A stretch of 64,000 nucleotides of DNA from Nostoc sp. CHAB 5844. Lineage in GTDB: Bacteria; Cyanobacteriota; Cyanobacteriia; Cyanobacteriales; Nostocaceae. The notes under the pieces are model-generated. The model saw only the letters and a list, made by a program, of their open reading frames with translations, did no database searches and was not told the DNA's origin. The stretch lies in NCBI RefSeq assembly GCF_020829595.1, contig NZ_JAIVFW010000009.1:1-64000 (forward strand), written 5' to 3'. The position numbers and the translations under genes were made by a program. Positions 45,541 through 52,414 of this stretch are shown here, piece after piece. Position 1 is the first letter of the stretch, and each line of letters opens with the position of its first letter.

Positions 45541-45652
45541 AATTGAATTGGTATAAGATAATTAGCCTACCGACAAATTTTGTAGAGACGTTGCATTGCA
45601 ACGTCTCTACAGATTCGGAAACATCACAAATATCCTTAATTGAACCGGATTG
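45541..45652 (-). mobile_element. Second copy of the CAATAC-type MITE
   Basis: The sequence matches the reverse complement of 19244-19356 over most of its length: ATAATTAGCCTACCGA, the central GTAGAGACGTTGCA palindrome, GGAAACATCAC, and a right end AACCGGATTG. The left terminus is diverged. It ends ten bases before the stop of the TPR-CHAT gene. Confidence 0.75.
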
Positions 45653-45661
45653 ATTTATACC

Positions 45662-48079
45662 TCATTCCGCTTCACCAATTAGGGTAAACGCTGCCCAGTT
45701 AACTGGTAGAGAATTTTCTTTGATTCTGCCAAGCATGGCTTGACGTAGTGCTTGAGCTTTATCTGGGTTCCTTTGCAGCTGTTGATAAAACTCTCTCATG
45801 AGTGGCTGGGTTTCTTCGTCGGGAATTCGCCACAGGGAAACTAAGACACTGGGAACACCAGCAGATATTATCGAACGAGATAACCCAATCACACCATCGC
45901 CGGTGATGCGTCCGCGTCCGGTTTGACAAGCACTGATGACAAATAATTCGGCTTGTAGTTGCAAATCAAAAATTTCTTCAGCAGTTAGTAAACCATTACC
46001 TGTTTCATCTTGATTTTTTGGGTTTGGTGCTAATGCAATCCAACTTCCTAAACCGCGAATGTCATCTGCCCATCCGTGAGTTGCTAAATGGATAATTCTG
46101 GCTTTTGGTAGGAGTTTTAAAATTTGGACTTTAGTTGCATCTTTACCAATGATGGCTTTGGTATTTAATAGCTGTGCAATTTCTTTGGCTTCAGTTTCAG
46201 CACCTGGTAAAGCTTCTAATTGTTCGGGTTTGTCGCCAATTTTGTAAGCGACATAGGGCATGATGGGATTACCGACGACTAAGGCATTTTGATTTGATGA
46301 GTTTCGTGTTTGGATGCGTTGTTTATGAGTTAAATCTAAAACCTGAATTGAAGGTGCAGTGAGGATGGTGTGTTTTTCAATTAGGTATTTATTGTCGGCA
46401 TCTTTTAAGGCTGGAAAAGGAACAAAAAATAAGGATGCTTGGGGGATAAAAATAATATGGGCGTTTGGGTCTTTAGGTAATTCTTGGGCAATTGGTTGAA
46501 TGAGAATTTCATGAAGTTGCTGGAGGGGTTGATTCCACTCAAACCTACTAGTACGAAGAATGCTGGCGACTAAATTTGAAAGACTGGTATTTTGCTTTTG
46601 CCACAATGGTTTAAGGTCTTGGCGGTGAAATGTTACTTCACCGTTAGGCTTGATTACCCAAATATAGAGTTCTGATTCTTGAGCTTTAGGTTTACCTTCT
46701 ACTTTGAAGTCATCGTAAATAATTGAGTATTGCACCAAGGTAGAGTTTTGCTGTTTGGCAATTTGTTTCATCTCGCCTATTGTTGGTGCTGCAAGTGATT
46801 TCATCTGGCTGTTATCTTTATTCAAGCGAGATGATAGTAACTCAACAAACGCCCTTGCGCGTCCGCGTTCAGATATTTCTAAAGCTGCATCGGTTTTATT
46901 TTGGGCAATGAGGACTTGTTGTAAAGTGTGGTAAGTGTTACTTTGCGTCTCGAAAATTGAGACTTTATTGGTGTCATTTAATTTTTGATCTCGCAGAGAT
47001 TCATAAACTTTTATTCCTTCATACAGTGTTTTCTCTGCTGCGGGGAAATTACCAGATTTGTAAAAAGCAAGTCCTAGATTGTTTAAAGCTATACCTTCAC
47101 CAAGACGATCTTGAATTTCACGGGCGATCGCTAATTTCTGCTGCTGGTATTCAATTGCTTTTGGATAGTCTCCTAAAGAATCGTAAACAATACCGAGATT
47201 TCCTAGTGATTGTCCCTCACCAAGACGGTCTTTGATTTCACGAGCGATCGCTAAGTACTGCTGCTGGTATTCAATTGCTTTTGGGTAGTCTCCCAAAGAC
47301 TGGTAAGCACTACCGAGATTTCCTAGTGCTGCTCCTTCACCCAAACGGTCTTTGATTTGCCGCGCGATCGCTAAGTGCTGCTGCTGGTATTCAACTGCTT
47401 TTGGGTAGTTTCCTAGAGAATAGTAAGCAAGACCTAGATTTCCTAGTGATTGTCCCTCACCAAGACGGTCTTTGATTTGCCGCGCGATCACTAATCTTTG
47501 CTGCTGGTATTCAATTGCTTTTGGGTAGTCTCCCAAAGACTGGTAAGTAACACCGAGATTTCCTAGTGCTTTACCCACACTTTGACGGTCTTTGAATTGC
47601 CGCGCGATCGCTAACAATTGTTGTAGATACTCAATAGCTTTTTTATAATTTCCCAGAGAATAGTAAGCAAGACCGAGATTTCCTAGTGAATGTCCCTCAC
47701 CAAGACGATTTTTGATTTCACGGGCGATCGCTAAACTCTGCTGCTGGTATTCAATTGCTTTTGGGTAGTTTCCTAGAAAAAGGTAAGCAACACCGAGATT
47801 TCCTAGTGATTGTCCCTCACCAATACGGTGTTTGATTTCCCGATAAACAATTAGTGCTTGTTGCCAAGATTGTAATGCTGCTTCAAATTGACTGATTTCA
47901 AACTGTTGAATACCTTGCTGTAATAGTCTGTCTGCTTGGGCTTTGCGTGCATCTGGGGTTTGTGCTGAAGCGACTGAATTGGAGTTGACGAGAAAATCTA
48001 GTTTGGGTAAATCCCAGTTGACGCTAAGAATCGCAGTCAGCAAGGCGATGAGGGTATATTTGCGGAGTTTGGGAAGCAT
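45662..48079 (-). CDS. Secreted TPR-CHAT domain protein
   Basis: The protein, about 805 residues, has a signal peptide (L-I-A-L-L-T-A-I-L-S-V) and about eight TPR units of 40 residues at 60-370. Each unit follows L-G-N-L-G-x-A-Y-x-S-L-G-x-Y-x-K-A-I-E-Y-Q-Q. A linker and a C-terminal CHAT caspase-like peptidase domain follow. The catalytic dyad appears as histidine in L-A-T-H-G-W-A and cysteine in I-S-A-C-Q-T-G. TPR-CHAT proteins are frequent in filamentous cyanobacteria; their targets are unknown, and some CHAT proteases elsewhere act in defence or cell death. The TPR units are so alike at DNA level that unit number may vary. ATG 48079 is used; an upstream start at 48106 is possible. Confidence 0.88.
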   Translation of the reverse strand: MLPKLRKYTLIALLTAILSVNWDLPKLDFLVNSNSVASAQTPDARKAQADRLLQQGIQQFEISQFEAALQSWQQALIVYREIKHRIGEGQSLGNLGVAYLFLGNYPKAIEYQQQSLAIAREIKNRLGEGHSLGNLGLAYYSLGNYKKAIEYLQQLLAIARQFKDRQSVGKALGNLGVTYQSLGDYPKAIEYQQQRLVIARQIKDRLGEGQSLGNLGLAYYSLGNYPKAVEYQQQHLAIARQIKDRLGEGAALGNLGSAYQSLGDYPKAIEYQQQYLAIAREIKDRLGEGQSLGNLGIVYDSLGDYPKAIEYQQQKLAIAREIQDRLGEGIALNNLGLAFYKSGNFPAAEKTLYEGIKVYESLRDQKLNDTNKVSIFETQSNTYHTLQQVLIAQNKTDAALEISERGRARAFVELLSSRLNKDNSQMKSLAAPTIGEMKQIAKQQNSTLVQYSIIYDDFKVEGKPKAQESELYIWVIKPNGEVTFHRQDLKPLWQKQNTSLSNLVASILRTSRFEWNQPLQQLHEILIQPIAQELPKDPNAHIIFIPQASLFFVPFPALKDADNKYLIEKHTILTAPSIQVLDLTHKQRIQTRNSSNQNALVVGNPIMPYVAYKIGDKPEQLEALPGAETEAKEIAQLLNTKAIIGKDATKVQILKLLPKARIIHLATHGWADDIRGLGSWIALAPNPKNQDETGNGLLTAEEIFDLQLQAELFVISACQTGRGRITGDGVIGLSRSIISAGVPSVLVSLWRIPDEETQPLMREFYQQLQRNPDKAQALRQAMLGRIKENSLPVNWAAFTLIGEAE

Positions 48080-48244
48080 GAGTTTAATTCGTAATACTTC
48101 GACCAAGCTCAGTACAAGTTCGTAATGCGTAATTCATAATTTGTAATGACGTTTACAGAATCTTACTTTGCTGCACTAACGTAATTCTTAATTAAGGAAG
48201 TTCAGATTTAGTCTGGGTTTCTGGTTTTTATTTGTAGTTTTTAC

Positions 48245-48441
48245 CAAAGACTTGTTCACGAGTATAAAATACTCATTAATGGAGTTCCAAGACTCATTCA
48301 CGAGTATCAAAGGTTCGTTCACGAGTATCAAAGGTTCGTCCGCGAGTATCAAAGGTTCGTCCGCATCAAAGACTCATTCACGAATATCAAAGACTCATTC
48401 ACGAGTATCAAAGGTTCGTTCACGAGTATCAAAGACTCATT
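48245..48441. repeat. 21-bp tandem repeat (minisatellite)
   Basis: About nine units of a 21-base motif, TTCACGAGTATCAAAGGTTC plus one base, alternate between GGTTCG and GACTCA variants. One unit is shortened. An apparent 67-residue frame across it is a by-product of the repeat and not counted as a gene. Confidence 0.85.
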
Positions 48442-48488
48442 TACTTTATAGATAGTGTTAAATGGGTGATGTTTATCAGTAGGACTTA

Positions 48489-48696
48489 GAGGATGTTTGA
48501 AAAGTGGTTTGCTGTGATTTTAGGCACTTATTGATCCCCCCTAACCCCCCTTAAAAAAGGGGGAACCGGAATCAAAGTCCCCCTTAAAAAGGGGAACCAG
48601 TGCGTTGCGGGGGTTCCCCCTGTTGTAGTAAGTGGCGTGGATTTAGGGGGATCTAAAAGTATTTGATACATTACTAAGGACTTTTAAAACATCCTC
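48489..48696. mobile_element. 208-bp MITE with TTA target duplication
   Basis: The element begins GAGGATGTTTGAAAAGT and ends ACTTTTAAAACATCCTC, nearly perfect inverted repeats. It is flanked by TTA on both sides (48486-48488, 48697-48699). The inside holds CCCCCT/AGGGGG-rich dispersed repeats and no gene. The termini match the element at the left edge of the window. A 3-base TNA target suggests mobilisation by an IS5-type transposase. Confidence 0.8.
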
Positions 48697-48843
48697 TTAC
48701 GCATGAAAACGAAAAATCAACACTATTACCAACCCCTAACCCAATTCAGTAGTGCTGAGTAAATTTAGGGGCGCGACTACCCTATATGCTGAGTGCAATT
48801 AATTTTACTTTTTACTCAGCACTCAGCACTGTTTTGGTGAAGT

Positions 48844-48909
48844 TATGAGGCGCTTGCCTATGCTGCATGGCGAGTTGAAGAAATTGAAGTCCCTCTCAGA
48901 AGTGCATGA
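48844..48909 (+). pseudogene. C-terminal remnant of a DUF433-type antitoxin
   Basis: The 21 codons before the TGA at 48907 read Y-E-A-L-A-Y-A-A-W-R-V-E-E-I-E-V-P-L, the usual end of DUF433 antitoxin-like proteins. Nothing of the preceding domain remains. Its stop overlaps the next start (ATGA), as in intact DUF433-DUF5615 pairs. Confidence 0.6.
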
Positions 48910-48989
48910 AAATTTTGATTGATATGAACCTTTCCCCTGATTGGGTTGCGGTTTTTGATAGGCACAATATTTCATCTTTCCACTGGTAG
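48906..48989 (+). pseudogene. N-terminal remnant of a DUF5615 PIN-like toxin
   Basis: ATG 48906 opens M-K-I-L-I-D-M-N-L-S-P-D-W-V-A-V-F-D-R-H, the typical start of DUF5615 toxins with the first acidic residue. It stops after 27 residues. The rest of the nuclease fold is absent; the DUF29 gene end follows directly. Confidence 0.65.
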
Positions 48990-48992
48990 CGA

Positions 48993-49460
48993 TTACAGCC
49001 CGTAGAAATCCTCATTGAGAATTTGCTCAACTGAAAAAGGACAAACTATTGGATACTCATTTTCCTCTGGGACACGAAGCCCAAATTTAGCCAGCTTACC
49101 TTCTTTTATCGCCAGCTTTCGACCATCTGCATAAGCTTTTTCTATTATTTCTACCAAAAAATTTTTGAGAGAAGGAGTATCTGACAAATTATTCAGAACT
49201 CGTTGACGATGTTCAAGCACCGAACTATACCAACTTCCTTTCATCATATCGGGTACATCGTGTTGAACCATTAACTTGAGTAAATGTGCCAACAAAATAG
49301 TCAAATTGCTTTTTAAAGCATTTTTCTCCGCTTTACCCAAATCAACTAGTTCCTCAATTAAATGCTCAATGTCGAGTGACTCAAATTCACGATTCCGCAA
49401 CTGTTGAATCGTTTGCTCGATCCAATATTGCAAATCGCGATCATATAAGTTATTAGACAT
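48993..49460 (-). CDS. DUF29 family protein
   Basis: The 155-residue protein is a typical DUF29 member. It opens L-Y-D-R-D-L-Q-Y-W-I-E-Q-T. It continues with L-D-I-E-H-L-I-E-E-L-V-D-L-G-K, A-L-K-S-N-L-T-I-L-L-A-H-L-L-K, and W-Y-S-S-V-L-E-H-R. The last part has P-F-S-V-E-Q-I-L-N-E-D-F. These helical proteins are abundant in cyanobacteria and have no established role. It is intact, but lies among decayed toxin-antitoxin pieces, its 3' end abutting the DUF5615 remnant. Confidence 0.87.
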   Translation of the reverse strand: MSNNLYDRDLQYWIEQTIQQLRNREFESLDIEHLIEELVDLGKAEKNALKSNLTILLAHLLKLMVQHDVPDMMKGSWYSSVLEHRQRVLNNLSDTPSLKNFLVEIIEKAYADGRKLAIKEGKLAKFGLRVPEENEYPIVCPFSVEQILNEDFYGL

Positions 49461-49619
49461 TCTTCAGATTAACTCCGTTTTGTTTCAATCATATTTCTAC
49501 ATCATTAGGAAAACACTGTTTCATTGCCTGGAAAGGTCAGATAATGGAAAAGTGTGATATTAAAACCCTTGTCAAAAAAGAAAAGTTTTCCACAAACGGG
49601 TATCATAGCCCAGCTAACT

Positions 49620-49740
49620 GCAAATCCTATCCAGATTGCCGATTTCAAACCACTCACCAGAGAAGAAGCGAATGAACGCTGGTGATCTGAGACGATGTTT
49701 TGTTGATTTCAATATTTGGCTTTATCGTTTTATTTTGAAC
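49620..49740 (+). pseudogene. Remnant of an antitoxin-PIN toxin junction
   Basis: One frame ends I-A-D-F-K-P-L-T-R-E-E-A-N-E-R-W and stops at TGA 49682-49684, like an antitoxin C-terminus. From there R-R-C-F-V-D-F-N-I-W-L-Y-R-F-I is readable, like the start of a PIN toxin (normally F-V-D-S-N-I-W-L-Y). A missing base between the overlapping GTG and this segment would explain the shift of frame. Homology ends by about 49740. The identification is by motif and tentative. Confidence 0.4.
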
Positions 49741-49850
49741 TCTAGCGATCTAAGTGCAATACATTTAGTACAAGCAACACTCTCCGTAGAAAGCTTGGGA
49801 TTAGTGACTAAACCAAGCACTCCTGTATCTAACACAATAACTCGGCTCAC
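49722..49850 (-). pseudogene. N-terminal remnant of a VapC-type PIN toxin
   Basis: From GTG 49850 the frame reads S-R-V-I-V-L-D-T-G-V-L-G-L-V-T-N-P, the usual opening of one cyanobacterial VapC family with its first aspartate. S-T-E-S-V-A-C-T follows, then unrelated residues to a stop at 49722. It overlaps, on the other strand, a different toxin remnant. Confidence 0.5.
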
Positions 49851-49856
49851 CAAGTT

Positions 49857-50003
49857 ATACCAAGTTCGGGTGATTACTTATAATAAAATCTGTCAATGTA
49901 GGTTGGGTTGAGGAACGAAACCCAACAAATCCAGGAAATGTTGGGTTTCGCAAAGCCTCAACCCAACCTACAGATATCATAAGCGTTTAACCGAACCTGA
50001 TAT
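49857..50003 (-). mobile_element. 147-bp MITE, copy A
   Basis: The element has ends ATACCAAGTTCGG and CCGAACCTGATAT as inverted repeats, and inner palindromic arms GTAGGTTGGGTTGAGG/CCTCAACCCAACCTAC. It is the reverse complement of 54542-54688 with only about two differences. It forms the 3' end of the antitoxin-like gene at 49977-50279. Confidence 0.85.
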
Positions 50004-50279
50004 TATACCTTTCATCTCAGACGGAAATAACTTGCGCTCTGACAACCGATCATTATCTAAAGCATGAATCAAATACTGACCTGTTTCCTGTTGTTCCTCT
50101 CCATCCTCATCATCTATCCAAGACTGAAGTAACTTAACAGCTTCGACTTGCTTTTGCTTCAGTAGGATAGAATTTGTCAAAAGCTGCAACGCTAATGCTT
50201 CTACCGAAAGCCCATGCTGATTAGCTTCTTGTGCAAGATACTGTTCTAACTCTGGTGACAGGTTAAGGGTTAGTATCAT
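49977..50279 (-). CDS. Antitoxin-like small protein, C-terminus supplied by a MITE
   Basis: The 100-residue protein opens M-I-L-T-L-N-L-S-P-E-L-E-Q-Y-L-A. It continues A-L-A-L-Q-L-L-T-N-S-I and ends in F-P-S-E-M-K-G-I followed by I-S-G-S-V-K-R-L. The first part resembles cyanobacterial ribbon-helix-helix-like or antitoxin-like proteins that precede PIN toxins. In relatives I recall, the end is close to M-K-G-I-x-W; here the last eight or so residues are encoded inside MITE copy A. No toxin follows, so it is an orphan. ATG 50279 was chosen over 50303. Confidence 0.6.
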   Translation of the reverse strand: MILTLNLSPELEQYLAQEANQHGLSVEALALQLLTNSILLKQKQVEAVKLLQSWIDDEDGEEQQETGQYLIHALDNDRLSERKLFPSEMKGIISGSVKRL

Positions 50280-50344
50280 AAATTTTCCGAGCATACACTC
50301 CACATTTTAACTTTGCCAGGCCACTACTAATATCTGCTGTGTAG

Positions 50345-52093
50345 TTAGCTTTCTTGACGGCGGTGGTTGGCTGCTTGCAATAACAAAGACTCGGCAAAAG
50401 CGATCGCCTCTGTTGCAGATTTACCCCCAGCTAACTGTGCTAGTTCTTCTCGGCGAGTATTGATGTTATCTAAATAGGTAACTCGGACAACGGTACGCTG
50501 TTCTGTGCTGCCGTTGTTGGTTTTCTTACCTTTGCCTGGGGTAATAATTTGCTTGTCAACCCGGAAATGACGGTCAGCCATCGCCGCTACTAAAGGTTGG
50601 TGGGTGACACATAATACTTGATGGCTTTGACCAAGTTGGTGTAATTTTTCCGCGATCGCTTGGGCGACTCTCCCAGAAACACCGACATCAATTTCATCAA
50701 ATACCAATGTCCCAGCAGAGTCAGCTTGCGAAAAACAAGCTTTCAGCGCTAGTAAAAAGCGGCTCATTTCCCCACCAGAGGCAATTTCTGTCAATGGTTG
50801 CAACGGTTCGCCAGGGTTGGGACTAAACACAAAGGTGATTTTGTCTGCACCCGCCGCAGTTGGCACAATTGGTACTATCTCAACTTGGAACTGTACCTTT
50901 TCCATCGCCAGAGGCTTCAGTTCTGCTATCAACCGAGATTCTAAATTATTCGCAGCTTGACGACGCAGTTTAGTTAACTTTTGACAAGCTTGGGTAAGTT
51001 TATCAAAACAAATTTTTTCTTGCTGTTCTAAACTTTCGATAGATTGTTCACTATCGTTGAGTTCGGCTAATTCTTGTTGGATGCTTTGATAATAAGCGAT
51101 CGCTTCTGTCAGTGTCGGCCCGTACTTGCGGCAAACTTGCTTTAATTCTCGAATTCGTTCTTCTACTTCTTCCAATCGCTGCGGATCGGCTTCTAAACTG
51201 TCACCGTAAGCGTTAATCTGTCGTCCTACTTCGGCAACTGCTGTTTGTGCGTCTCTCACCAATTCTAATAATGATTGCAGCTGGCTATCATATTCCACCA
51301 TGTCATTTAAGGTGGTTTCACTATCTCCCAATAAGTCGGCGGCGGCTGGGGTTTCCCCATCGTTTTGATACAAAGCCTGATAAACTTTGTAACTCATCTG
51401 TTGCAAATCAACGACGTGATTTAAGCGTTCGCGTTCTTGGGTGAGTTGTTCTAATTCTTGCGGTTCGCCGAGGTTAGCCGTTGACAACTCCTGCACTTGA
51501 TAGGTAAGCAAGTCGAGTTGTTGCAGGCGTTCACGTTCGGAGGTGCGGCGTTTTTCTAAAGCGAGATGGGCTTGTTGGTAAGCATTATATGCTGTAGCAA
51601 TTACTTGACGTTGCTGAATCAAAGCGTCGCCACCGTATACATCCAACCATTCGCGGACTTGGGCTGGTTGTCCGACTTGGACAGTTTGACCTTGAGCTGT
51701 GATTTCTACGAGGCGATCGCGCAATCCTACCATAATTTGCCGATTCACCAATACACCATTCACCCGCGATCGGCTGCGGACATTGCTACCTGTAGCTGTA
51801 ATTTCTCTACTTATTACTACTGAATTCTCATCAATTAAATCTATTTCCTGTTCCGTTAACCAAGCGGTTAGGTGATGATGAGATTTAAAGGTTGCTTCTA
51901 CCATCGCCCGATTCGTCCCAGTCCGAATCACTCGACTGGAGACTTTGGCACCCAAGGCTGCATCGATAGCATCTAAAATAATCGATTTCCCTGCGCCAGT
52001 TTCACCTGTTAAGACATTTAGCCCAGCGCCAAATTCTAGTTCCAGTTCGTCAATCAGGGCAAAGTTTTCAATTCGCAAACTGAGCAACATCAA
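50345..52093 (-). CDS. recN: DNA repair protein RecN
   Basis: RecN is an SMC-like ATPase that acts at double-strand breaks. The 582-residue protein has Walker A G-E-T-G-A-G-K-S-I-I-L-D near the N-terminus, and a central coiled coil (about 150-370) with a short hinge-like break. The ABC signature reads L-Q-P-L-T-E-I-A-S-G-G-E-M-S-R, Walker B is L-V-F-D-E-I-D-V-G-V-S-G, and the H-loop follows in V-T-H-Q-P. All are intact. It is alone on its transcript and lies between two inverted MITE copies 4.5 kb apart. Confidence 0.95.
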   Translation of the reverse strand: MMLLSLRIENFALIDELELEFGAGLNVLTGETGAGKSIILDAIDAALGAKVSSRVIRTGTNRAMVEATFKSHHHLTAWLTEQEIDLIDENSVVISREITATGSNVRSRSRVNGVLVNRQIMVGLRDRLVEITAQGQTVQVGQPAQVREWLDVYGGDALIQQRQVIATAYNAYQQAHLALEKRRTSERERLQQLDLLTYQVQELSTANLGEPQELEQLTQERERLNHVVDLQQMSYKVYQALYQNDGETPAAADLLGDSETTLNDMVEYDSQLQSLLELVRDAQTAVAEVGRQINAYGDSLEADPQRLEEVEERIRELKQVCRKYGPTLTEAIAYYQSIQQELAELNDSEQSIESLEQQEKICFDKLTQACQKLTKLRRQAANNLESRLIAELKPLAMEKVQFQVEIVPIVPTAAGADKITFVFSPNPGEPLQPLTEIASGGEMSRFLLALKACFSQADSAGTLVFDEIDVGVSGRVAQAIAEKLHQLGQSHQVLCVTHQPLVAAMADRHFRVDKQIITPGKGKKTNNGSTEQRTVVRVTYLDNINTRREELAQLAGGKSATEAIAFAESLLLQAANHRRQES

Positions 52094-52414
52094 GCTTTTT
52101 CCTCTTTAGTGCTGAGTGCTGAGTGTGTTATTGGTTAAAAGAGTGTTAAGTATCTAGTGCCTGCGGCACTCACTGTCTTGACTCAGTACTCAGCACTTTC
52201 TACTCAGCACTTAAAATGGAACTAGTACGTCCATTTCAGTGTAGCAAACCTAGCTATTCCCTCTGCTGGTGTAAATAAATATTTTGAGTAGTAGTAGCCA
52301 CAACATTCTTTTTCGGAAAATGCTAATTAAGCTGATCACCAATTTTAGGGATGTTGGCGGCTAAACATATTGTTACAATGCTTAACATATTCCATTCGAC
52401 TGGTGGCTTTCTTC
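52094..52414. other. Divergent intergenic region with heptamer repeats
   Basis: GTGCTGAGTGCTGAG and CTCAGTACTCAGCACTT units at about 52110-52210 can pair with each other. Promoters of recN and the ABC1 kinase must lie here; none is obvious. Confidence 0.5.

Larger units (their letters stand above)
48107..48843. other. Repeat-rich intergenic region
   Basis: These 737 bases hold a 21-bp minisatellite (48245-48441), a 208-bp MITE (48489-48696) and heptamer repeats near 48820. No intact gene is present. Confidence 0.65.

Noticed and set aside
48245-48441. Possible CRISPR array
   Set aside because: The units follow each other without unique spacers, so it is a tandem minisatellite.
48252-48455. 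67-residue frame rich in S, K and I
   Set aside because: It is produced by the 21-bp tandem repeat and begins in it; no coding evidence otherwise.
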